DNA from: JAABQT01 sp035459025
Lineage (GTDB): Bacteria; Pseudomonadota; Gammaproteobacteria; Burkholderiales; SG8-39
Direction of reading: 5' to 3'
Length of the DNA stretch: 19,564 nt
NCBI GenBank assembly: GCA_035459025.1
Contig: DATHYT010000081.1
Span: 1 to 19,564, forward strand
Shown: one piece after another, positions 7,137-13,866 of the stretch
Layout: each line of letters opens with the position of its first letter
Position numbering within the stretch: position 1 is the stretch's first letter
Translations under genes and position numbers: made by a program
The notes under the pieces: generated by a model
What the model saw: the letters and a program-made list of their open reading frames with translations, nothing else
Database searches by the model: none
What the model was told of the DNA's origin: nothing

Positions 7137-9163
7137 TGCGCCGCGCGCTGCTCGCCATGTTGCTCGGGGTCGCGGTTGGCGCGGGGACGGCGCGCGCCGC
7201 CGACGAGACGGTGACGCTCAATTTCGTCAATGCCGACATCGAATCCGTCGCCGCGGCGATCGGCAAGATCACCAACCGCAATTTCCTGATCGATCCGCGC
7301 GTCCGGGGCACGGTCAACATCGTCTCGGCGCGGCCGGTTCCGGCCTCGGCCGTCTACGGCATATTCCTCTCGGCGCTGCGGCTGCAGGGCTTCGCCGCGG
7401 TGGAGAGCGGCGGCGTGGTCAAGATCCTGCCCGAGGCCGACGCCAAGCTGCACGCCGGCGCCTCGCCGGCGCGCGGGGCCACGCGCGGCGATCGCCTGCA
7501 GACCCAGGTCTACACGCTCAAGTACACCTCGGCGAGCCAGCTGCTCCCGGTCCTCAGGCCGATCATCAGCCCGAACAACACCATCGCGGCGTTCGCCGCC
7601 AACAACTCGCTCGTCATCACGGACTACGGCGAGAACCTGCGCCGCATCGAGCGCATCATCGAGGCGGTCGACCTGCCCGGAACCGGCGAGACCGCGGTCG
7701 TCGCGCTGCAATTCGCCTCGGCGGCCGACGTCGTGCAAACCCTGAACCGCGTGCTCGCGGACAGCATGGCCCCGGCGGGCGCGCAGGCGGCCGCGGATCC
7801 CACGGGCCGCGTGTTCATGGCGGCCGATCCCCGCACCAACAGCATCGTGCTGCGCTCGGAGAACCCGGCCCGCCTCGAGCAGGCCAAGGCGCTCGTCGGC
7901 CAGCTCGACGTGAAGACCAATGCCGCCGCCAACGTTCACGTCGTCTACCTCAAGAATGCGGAGGCCGTGGTGGTGGCGCAGACGCTGCGGGCCATCCTGT
8001 CGGGCGAGGCGCCGGCGCCCGTGCCGGCAGCGACCCGCGGCGCCGGCCAGCCCGCGGGCGGGCCGCTCGCGACGAGCGCGGGCGCCGGTGCGGCGCCGGG
8101 CGGCGGCGGCGGGATGGTGCAGGCCGACGCCGCCTCGAATGCGCTGCTCATCTCCGCGCCCGATGCGCTTTTCGCGCACATCCGCTCGATCATCGACCGG
8201 CTCGACGTGCGCCGCGCGCAGATCTACGTCGAGGCGCTGATCGCGGAAATCCAGGCCGACAAGGCCGCCGAGTTCGGCATCCAGTGGCAGTCGGTCGGCG
8301 ACCTGACCGCGCCGCGCAGCCGGGTCATCGGCGGCACCAATTTCAGCGGCACCGGAACGGGCGCCAACATCCTCGATGCGGCGATCAACCTCGGCACGCT
8401 CGGGCCGGGGCTCAACATCGGCGTGGTGAAGGGGCAGGTGACGATCCCGGGCATCGGCACGGTCACCAACCTGTCGGCCCTGGCGCGCGCGCTCGAGACC
8501 GAAGCCAAGGCGAACATCCTGTCGACGCCGAACCTGCTGACGCTCGACAACGAGGAAGCGCGCATCGTCATCGGCCAGAACGTGCCGTTCATCACCGGCC
8601 AGTACGCGCAGACCGGCAGCGCGACCACCGCGACGCCGTTTCAGACGATCGAGCGCCGCGACGTCGGCCTGACGCTGCGCGTCAAGCCGCAGATCTCGGA
8701 GGGCGGCACGGTCAGGCTGCAGATCTACCAGGAGGTGTCCAGCGTGCGCGACTCCACCAACGAGGCGGGCGTGATCACGGACAAGCGCTCGATCGAGTCG
8801 ATGGTGCTGGTCGACGACGGCCAGATCATCGCGCTCGGCGGCCTGGTGCAAGACAGCGTGAGCAACGGCATCGAGAAGGTGCCCCTGCTGGGCGACATCC
8901 CGCTGCTCGGGCTGCTGTTCCGCTACGAAACGCGCAAGCAGACCAAGACCAACCTGATGGTGTTCCTGCGCCCGGTCGTGCTGCGCGACGGCGCGGCGTT
9001 CCGCGGCACGACGGTCGAGCGCTACCGGGAGATGCGCTTCGACCAGGAGGAGTCGCAGCAGCCGGCGCACCCGGTGCTGCCGTCCTATCCCGCGCCCGAG
9101 ATGCCGCCGCTCGAAGACGAGGAGGAATGGCCGCCCGACCGTCCCCTGATGCAATGGCGATGA
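7136..9163 (+). CDS. gspD: Type II secretion secretin D
   Basis: 675 aa; the ATG at 7136 overlaps the gspC stop. The signal peptide (about 21 residues, ending GTARA) has no lipobox. N0 begins at VTLNFVNADIESV; N1-N3 follow, with NFLIDPRVRGTVNIVS, VYTLKYTSASQLLPVLRPII, ADPRTNSIVLRSE and VVYLKNAEAVVVAQTLRAIL. N3 holds a Gly/Ala/Pro-rich loop near residues 291-326. The secretin core shows ILSTPNLLTLDNEEARIVIG, QNVPFITGQ (about residue 480), RRDVGLTLRVKPQISEGG and VPLLGDIPLLGLLFR. A charged acidic C-terminal tail (LEDEEEWPPDRP-type) follows and may be the pilotin contact. Twelve- to fifteen-mers of GspD form the outer-membrane channel. No pilotin gene (gspS) is seen nearby. Confidence 0.96.
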   Translation: MRRALLAMLLGVAVGAGTARAADETVTLNFVNADIESVAAAIGKITNRNFLIDPRVRGTVNIVSARPVPASAVYGIFLSALRLQGFAAVESGGVVKILPEADAKLHAGASPARGATRGDRLQTQVYTLKYTSASQLLPVLRPIISPNNTIAAFAANNSLVITDYGENLRRIERIIEAVDLPGTGETAVVALQFASAADVVQTLNRVLADSMAPAGAQAAADPTGRVFMAADPRTNSIVLRSENPARLEQAKALVGQLDVKTNAAANVHVVYLKNAEAVVVAQTLRAILSGEAPAPVPAATRGAGQPAGGPLATSAGAGAAPGGGGGMVQADAASNALLISAPDALFAHIRSIIDRLDVRRAQIYVEALIAEIQADKAAEFGIQWQSVGDLTAPRSRVIGGTNFSGTGTGANILDAAINLGTLGPGLNIGVVKGQVTIPGIGTVTNLSALARALETEAKANILSTPNLLTLDNEEARIVIGQNVPFITGQYAQTGSATTATPFQTIERRDVGLTLRVKPQISEGGTVRLQIYQEVSSVRDSTNEAGVITDKRSIESMVLVDDGQIIALGGLVQDSVSNGIEKVPLLGDIPLLGLLFRYETRKQTKTNLMVFLRPVVLRDGAAFRGTTVERYREMRFDQEESQQPAHPVLPSYPAPEMPPLEDEEEWPPDRPLMQWR

Positions 9164-10653
9164 ACGCGGCGGCGGACGCGACGCTCCGCCTGATTCCCTA
9201 CTCGTTCGCGAAGGCGCACGGCGCGCTGCTGCTGGAGGTGACCGGGGACGAGGCGCGCGTGTGCCTGCGCGAGGGCACCGCGCCGCGCACCCTGGCCGAG
9301 CTGCGCCGCGTGCTGGGCTTGCCGGTGCGCGTCGCGGCCATCGAGCCGGCGGAAAGCTTCGAGCGGCGACTCGCCGATGCGTACGCGCAGGCGAGCCAGT
9401 CGGCGGCCTACGTCGCCGACAACCTGGGCCAGGACATGGACCTGTCGCGCCTGGTGCGCGAGATGCCCAAGGTCGAGGACCTGCTCGAATCCGAGGACGA
9501 CGCGCCGATCATCCGCATGATCAACGTGCTGCTCACGCAGGCGCTGCGCCAGGGCGCCTCCGACATCCACATCGAGCCCTACGACAAGCGGTCCGTGGTG
9601 CGCCTGCGCGTGGACGGCACGCTGCAGACCGTGGCCGAGCCGCACCGCGCGCTGCACGCGGCGATCCTGTCGCGCATCAAGGTGATGGCGAACCTGGACA
9701 TCGCCGAGAAGCGCCTGCCGCAGGACGGGCGCATTTCGCTGCGGCTCGCGGGGCGGCAGGTCGACGTGCGCGTGGCGACGCTGCCCACGGGCTTCGGCGA
9801 GCGGGCGGTGCTGCGCCTGCTCGACAAGGAAGGCGGCCGCCTGGAGCTGCAGGGGCTGGGCATGGACCCGACGACGCTGGTTGCCGTGGACGCGCTCGTG
9901 CACCAGCCGCACGGCATCGTGCTCGTGACGGGGCCGACCGGCTCGGGCAAGACGACGACGCTCTACGCGGCGCTGTCGCGCATCGACTCGCTCGGGCTGA
10001 ACATCATGACGGTCGAGGATCCGATCGAGTACGAGCTCGAGGGCGTTGCGCAGACGCACGTCAATTCCCGGATCGGCATGACGTTCGCGCGCGCGCTGCG
10101 CTCGATCCTGCGGCACGACCCCGACGTGATCATGATCGGCGAGATCCGCGACCTCGAAACGGCGCAGATCGCCGTGCAGGCGAGCCTGACCGGGCACCTG
10201 GTGCTCGCGACGCTGCACACCAACGACGCCGTGAGCGCGGTCACGCGCTTGAACGACATGGGCGTCGAGTCCTACCTGCTCGCCTCGAGCCTGCGCGGGG
10301 TCCTCGCGCAGCGCCTGGTGCGCAAGCTCTGCCCGGCCTGCAAGGTCGCGCGCGAGCCGGACGAGGCCGAGTGCGGGGAGCTCGGCGTGCGCCGCGGCGA
10401 GCAGACGGTGTACGGCCCCGCGGGGTGCGCGGCCTGCCACGGCACCGGCTACGTCGGGCGCACCGGCATTTACGAGCTGCTCAACATCGACGACGAGGCG
10501 CGCCGCCTCATCCATACGGCGGGCGCCGAGCACGATCTGCGCGCCCATGCGGTCGCGGTCGGCATGCGCGCGCTGCGTCAGGACGGACTGCGCTGGGTAC
10601 GCGCCGGCATCACCTCTCTCGAGGAAGTGATCCGGGTGACCCGTGAGGCCTGA
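9160..10653 (+). CDS. gspE: Type II secretion ATPase E
   Basis: 497 aa; the ATG at 9160 overlaps the gspD stop as ATGA, matching the coupling elsewhere. ATG 9154, two codons upstream, is also possible. The N-terminal domain (to about residue 120) binds GspL. The ATPase core has the Walker A GPTGSGKTTT at residues 258-267 (Lys264), the Asp box MTVEDPIEYELEGVAQTHVN, the Walker B region DVIMIGEIRDLETAQIAVQA, and the His box HLVLATLHTNDA. A zinc-binding tetracysteine, CX2C at 391-394 and CX2C at 423-426, followed by HGTGYVGRTGIYELL, is the GspE/PulE signature. This cytoplasmic hexamer powers pseudopilus assembly. Confidence 0.97.
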   Translation: MNAAADATLRLIPYSFAKAHGALLLEVTGDEARVCLREGTAPRTLAELRRVLGLPVRVAAIEPAESFERRLADAYAQASQSAAYVADNLGQDMDLSRLVREMPKVEDLLESEDDAPIIRMINVLLTQALRQGASDIHIEPYDKRSVVRLRVDGTLQTVAEPHRALHAAILSRIKVMANLDIAEKRLPQDGRISLRLAGRQVDVRVATLPTGFGERAVLRLLDKEGGRLELQGLGMDPTTLVAVDALVHQPHGIVLVTGPTGSGKTTTLYAALSRIDSLGLNIMTVEDPIEYELEGVAQTHVNSRIGMTFARALRSILRHDPDVIMIGEIRDLETAQIAVQASLTGHLVLATLHTNDAVSAVTRLNDMGVESYLLASSLRGVLAQRLVRKLCPACKVAREPDEAECGELGVRRGEQTVYGPAGCAACHGTGYVGRTGIYELLNIDDEARRLIHTAGAEHDLRAHAVAVGMRALRQDGLRWVRAGITSLEEVIRVTREA

Positions 10654-10691
10654 GCGCCGGCGCGGCGTGGCGGGCGGGACACCGCCGGGAC

Positions 10692-11915
10692 ATGCCCGCG
10701 TATAGCTACGTCGCCGTCGACGCCCAGGGCCGCACGCGGCGCGGGATCGTCGAGGCCGAGGTGCCGCGGCTGGCGCGTGCCGGGCTGAGGAGCGAAGGGC
10801 TCATCCCGGTTTCGGTCACGCCGGTCGACCCGGAGGTGCGCGCGCGCGGCGCCGGCAGCTGGTTCGCGCGCCGCCAGCGCCTCTCGGCGACGGAGCTGGC
10901 GCTGACCACCCGGCGCTTCGCGCTGCTGCTCGAGGCGGGCCTGACCATCGAGCAGTGCCTGGACGCGCTGATCGAGCAGGCGCAGGACGAGTCGAGCGGC
11001 CGCATGCTCGCGGCGGTGCGGGCCGAAGTGCGCTCGGGGCAGAGCCTCGCCGCGGCGCTGGAGCGCCTGCCGTCGTCGTTCCCGGAAATCTACCGCGCGC
11101 TGATCGCCACCGGCGAGCACTCCGGCGACCTGGCGCGCGTCATGTCGAAGCTCGCGGACTACCTCGAGAACCGCCTGACGATGACGCAGAGCGCGGGGCT
11201 CGCGCTGCTCTATCCGGGCATCGTCGCGGTCGTCGCGCTGGTCATCGTCGTGGGGCTGCTGACCTACGTCGTGCCGCAGGTCGTCGACGTCTTCGAGCGC
11301 AGCCGCCAGGCGCTGCCTTTCCTGACGCGCGCCATGCTCTGGACGAGCGAGGCGCTGCGCGGCAACCTCATCCTGATCGGCGGCGTGCTCGCCGGGCTGG
11401 CGGTGGCGGCGCGCCTCGCCTGGCAGAGCGAGGCCTGGCGCGCGCGCTGGCAGGCGAGGCTGCTGCGCATGCCGGTCATCGGACCGCTCCTGCAGGGGAT
11501 CTCGACCGCGCGGCTCGCCAGCACGCTGGCGATCCTGGCGGGCAGCGGCGTGCCCCTGCTGCAGGCGCTCGCGGCCGGGGCCCGGGTCATCGGCAACCTG
11601 CCGCTGCGCACCGCCGTCGAGGAGGCGGCGCAACTCGTGCGCGAGGGCAGCAGCCTGCACCGCGCGCTCGACAGCCGCAAGCTGTTCCCGCCGATCTTCA
11701 TTCACCTGGTGGCCTCCGGCGAGACGAGCGGACGGCTCGCGGACATGCTGCAGCAGGCGGCCACCCATCAGGAAGTGGAGAACGCCCGCCGCCTGCGCGT
11801 GCTGACCGGAATCCTCGAGCCCCTGATCATCGTGCTCATGGGGGTCGTCGTCATGCTGATCGTGCTCGCGATCCTCATGCCGATCATCGAGATGAACCAG
11901 CTGATCCGCCCCTGA
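10692..11915 (+). CDS. gspF: Type II secretion inner-membrane protein F
   Basis: 407 aa from the ATG at 10692 (MPAYSYVAVDAQGRTRRGIV), 38 bp after gspE, the largest gap within the plus-strand operon. Two repeated GspF domains are seen: the first (about 70-190) has TTRRFALLLEAGLTIEQCLD and YRALIATGEHSGDLARVM; the second (about 270-390) has RLASTLAILAGSGVPLLQAL and IHLVASGETSGRLADML. Membrane segments lie near residues 175-195 (YPGIVAVVALVIVVGLLTYV), 235-250 and 375-397 (IIVLMGVVVMLIVLAILMPI). Length is normal. GspF is the platform protein that GspE drives. The usual RQLLRAQGL element is altered to LARAGLRSEGLIPV. Confidence 0.96.
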   Translation: MPAYSYVAVDAQGRTRRGIVEAEVPRLARAGLRSEGLIPVSVTPVDPEVRARGAGSWFARRQRLSATELALTTRRFALLLEAGLTIEQCLDALIEQAQDESSGRMLAAVRAEVRSGQSLAAALERLPSSFPEIYRALIATGEHSGDLARVMSKLADYLENRLTMTQSAGLALLYPGIVAVVALVIVVGLLTYVVPQVVDVFERSRQALPFLTRAMLWTSEALRGNLILIGGVLAGLAVAARLAWQSEAWRARWQARLLRMPVIGPLLQGISTARLASTLAILAGSGVPLLQALAAGARVIGNLPLRTAVEEAAQLVREGSSLHRALDSRKLFPPIFIHLVASGETSGRLADMLQQAATHQEVENARRLRVLTGILEPLIIVLMGVVVMLIVLAILMPIIEMNQLIRP

Positions 11916-11961
11916 GCGCAAGGCGCGCGCGGCGGCCGGCGCGGTGCGCCCCCCCGCGCGA

Positions 11962-12348
11962 CTACTCGAAGAGCTTGCGGCCCCGCGCGGCGCGCTCCAC
12001 GGTGGCAACGAGCTTTTCCTTGTCCACCGGCTTGGTCAGGAAATCGACCACGTCCTTTTTCTTCATGAAGTCCACGGCGAGGGCGACGTCCGGAAAGCCG
12101 GTGAGCACGATGACCGGCGTATTCGGATACTGGCGCTGGAAGTACTCGACGGCCTCGACGCCGCTCTTGCCGGGCATGCGCACGTCGCAGATGATGACGT
12201 CGATGCTGATCGGATTGTCGCCGATCAGCGCGATCGCCTGATCGACGTTCTCCGCCTCGAGAACGTCGAACCGCGTGCCCTTGAGCTGCAGCCGGATGGC
12301 GCCGCGCACATCGGCTTCGTCGTCCAGAATCAGAACGTGGTGTTTCAT
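11962..12348 (-). CDS. Single-domain response regulator (CheY/Spo0F-like receiver)
   Basis: 128 aa; the ATG at 12348 overlaps the kinase stop as ATGA, and an AGGGGA element precedes it inside the kinase end. The receiver fold is complete: acidic pair DDE at residues 9-11, phospho-acceptor Asp55 in IDVIICDVRMPG, Thr83 in VIVLTGFPD, and Lys106 in FLTKPVD. There is no DNA-binding or enzymatic output domain, so it must act by protein-protein contact or pass phosphate on. Being co-transcribed with the kinase, it is almost certainly its partner. It converges on gspF with 46 bp between stops. The target is not identifiable from the sequence. Confidence 0.93.
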   Translation of the reverse strand: MKHHVLILDDEADVRGAIRLQLKGTRFDVLEAENVDQAIALIGDNPISIDVIICDVRMPGKSGVEAVEYFQRQYPNTPVIVLTGFPDVALAVDFMKKKDVVDFLTKPVDKEKLVATVERAARGRKLFE

Positions 12349-13538
12349 GCATTTTCCCCTGCGGTGGTGTTTGCGCCGGCGGCCGGGAATCGCATCACGA
12401 ATCGGGCGCCGCGGCCGGCGGCATTCTCGACTTCGATGGTGCCCCGGTAGCGGGTCACGATCTGGCGGACGATGTAGAGCCCGAGGCCCTCGCCCTGGTC
12501 GGGTCCCTTGGTGGTGAAGAACGGGTCGAAGACCCGCTTCAGGTTCTCCGCGGCGATGCCCGGCCCGTCGTCCTGCACGGTGACGCTGACCCAGCGCTCG
12601 TGCGACGCCGTGCGGATGTCGACCCGGCCGCGCCCGGATATCGCCTGGACGGCGTTGCGCACGACGTTGAAGAACACCTGCTGGAGCTCCTCGGCCTTGG
12701 CCAGGATCTGCGGGACGGCGTCGGTGTCGGTGCGGATCTCGACGGCGTCGGCGTGCAGCGCGCGGCGCGCGAGGCGCACTGCCCCCTCGACCGCGGCGTT
12801 GACGTCCACGCGCTGCAGGTCGTGGCGCGAGCCGGGCTGCGCATAGTGCGACAGGTTCTTCACGGTCTCGGCGATGCTCTTCACGTGGCGCAGGATGTCC
12901 AGGGCGTAGGCATGGCACTGCGCGAGGCGCGGCTCGACCGCGAGCGCCTCGGTCGTGGCGAGAATCGCATAGAGCGGGTTGTTGATCTCGTGACCGATGC
13001 CGCTCACCAGCGTGCCCACGGCGGCCATCTTCTCGGCCTGGATGAGCTGCTCCACGACGCGGTCCTTTTCCTGCTGCGACTCGCGCAGCTCGCGCGTGCG
13101 CTCGGCCACGAGCGCCTCGAGCTGCGTCTCGTGCATGCGCAGTCGCTCCTCGATGGCCTTGCGCGCCGTGATGTCGATGACCGTGGCCACCACGGCGCGG
13201 CCCGTCGCCATCTGCGCGGGGCGCAGCCCGACTTCCACGGGGAACCGGCGTCCATCGCGGTGCCGGCCCTCGAGGTCGCGGCCGGTGCCCATGGGCCGCT
13301 GCTGCGGCTGCTGCGTGTAGTGCTGCACATGGCGGCGGTGCGCCTCGGCATGCTCCAAGGGCAGCAGGATCTCGACCGTCTGGCCGAGGAGCTCCTCGAT
13401 GCCGTAACCGAACATCTCGGCGAGCGTGCGGTTGGCGAAGCGAATGCCGCCGCGCTCGTCGACCACGGCGATGCCCGAGGGCGCCGCGTGCAGCGCCAGC
13501 TCGTACAGCTCGGTCCGAGTATCGGGGCTGCGTGTCAT
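12345..13538 (-). CDS. Soluble PAS-domain histidine kinase
   Basis: 397 aa from the ATG at 13538; an ATG at 13568 (10 residues longer) is also possible and neither has a clear ribosome site. No membrane segment is seen, so it is cytoplasmic. PAS domain at about residues 8-130: APSGIAVVDERGGIRFANRT, EMFGYGIEELLGQTVEILLP, then HRDGRRFPVEVGLRP. A coiled coil (QLEALVAERTRELRESQQEK) leads to the dimerisation domain with His183 in SGIGHEINNPLYAI. The ATPase part has the N box FFNVVRNAVQAI, G1 DDGPGI, F box FDPFFTTKG and G2 GEGLGLYIV. The sequence type is the NtrB-like group (HEINNPL). Its signal is unknown. It is divergent from the small membrane gene and the Usp operon across 154 bp. Confidence 0.93.
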   Translation of the reverse strand: MTRSPDTRTELYELALHAAPSGIAVVDERGGIRFANRTLAEMFGYGIEELLGQTVEILLPLEHAEAHRRHVQHYTQQPQQRPMGTGRDLEGRHRDGRRFPVEVGLRPAQMATGRAVVATVIDITARKAIEERLRMHETQLEALVAERTRELRESQQEKDRVVEQLIQAEKMAAVGTLVSGIGHEINNPLYAILATTEALAVEPRLAQCHAYALDILRHVKSIAETVKNLSHYAQPGSRHDLQRVDVNAAVEGAVRLARRALHADAVEIRTDTDAVPQILAKAEELQQVFFNVVRNAVQAISGRGRVDIRTASHERWVSVTVQDDGPGIAAENLKRVFDPFFTTKGPDQGEGLGLYIVRQIVTRYRGTIEVENAAGRGARFVMRFPAAGANTTAGENA

Positions 13539-13624
13539 TCGCGGATGCGCGTGCTGCGCGGCTGGCATTGTGTGCAGCGACCGGGCGGCTGCGCAAGCGC
13601 GGCGCGCGGACCCCGGCGTGTCGC

Positions 13625-13642
13625 GTGTCACCCATGTGTCAC
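13625..13642. repeat. Direct repeat GTGTCAC spaced by one helical turn
   Basis: GTGTCAC occurs at 13625-13631 and again at 13636-13642, 11 bp apart. The pair lies in the gap between the divergent histidine kinase and the small membrane gene. A GATAAG (4 of 6 to a -10) follows at 13651-13656. Tandem half-sites at helical spacing are typical of regulator binding sites, but 7 bp twice in this base composition may be chance. Confidence 0.35.
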
Positions 13643-13692
13643 TGGCGCCTGATAAGAGCACGTCGCATGAACAGCGCTTCCCGCCGACGCGC

Positions 13693-13833
13693 ATGACCGG
13701 TCAGGCCCTGCGGACGCAGCCCCGCGCGGCGCGCCGGCGGCTCGGCGGCTTCGATTACTTCGTCCTGGCGGGGGCGACGGTGAATGCGCTGGTGATTGCC
13801 TGCCTGGTCGGGTTTTGGCTCATCGCCGGCTAG
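13693..13833 (+). CDS. Small single-span membrane protein (46 aa), unknown
   Basis: 46 aa from the ATG at 13693: a basic N-terminus (MTGQALRTQPRAARRRLGG) and one hydrophobic C-terminal helix (YFVLAGATVNALVIACLVGF). The positive-inside rule puts the N-terminus in the cytoplasm. It ends 33 bp before the Usp gene and is probably its operon leader gene. A 9-codon reading frame at 13667-13696 overlaps its start as ATGA and could couple translation. No family is recognised. It could still be a non-coding stretch, since there is no strong ribosome site, but the helix is well formed. Confidence 0.5.
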   Translation: MTGQALRTQPRAARRRLGGFDYFVLAGATVNALVIACLVGFWLIAG

Positions 13834-13852
13834 GCGCGCCGGCACGCATCGC

Positions 13853-13859
13853 AAGGAGG
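13853..13859 (+). promoter_or_regulatory. Ribosome binding site deciding the Usp/PCP_red start
   Basis: AAGGAGG at 13853-13859 is a near-perfect Shine-Dalgarno sequence. It abuts the GTG at 13861 too closely but lies 7 nt before the in-frame GTG at 13867, which is therefore preferred. A third in-frame GTG at 13873 lies 5 nt after GGAGG at 13863-13867 and cannot be excluded. Confidence 0.65.
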
Positions 13860-13866
13860 AGTGGAG

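Noticed and set aside
8008..8112. Gly/Ala/Pro-rich stretch in gspD as a possible frameshift or insertion
   Set aside because: The frame is kept on both sides and secretins commonly carry a flexible loop in the N3 domain.
6611..9154. 847-codon minus-strand open frame opposite gspC and gspD
   Set aside because: Its His/Arg/Leu-rich composition without domains is the mirror of GspD, which has all secretin motifs on the plus strand.
10673..10686. Small inverted repeat GGCGG-GACA-CCGCC just upstream of gspF
   Set aside because: Five base pairs in GC-rich DNA is weak evidence for a regulatory stem, although it could affect gspF translation.
11916..11961. GC-rich stem between the converging gspF and receiver genes (GGCGC at 11922-11926, GCGCC at 11946-11950)
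   Set aside because: Only 5 bp of clear outer pairing and no T-run on either strand; in sequence this rich in GCGC it may be chance, so no terminator is called.
13861..13863. GTG at 13861 as the Usp gene start
   Set aside because: The AAGGAGG element touches it with almost no spacing; the in-frame GTG at 13867 has the ideal 7 nt.
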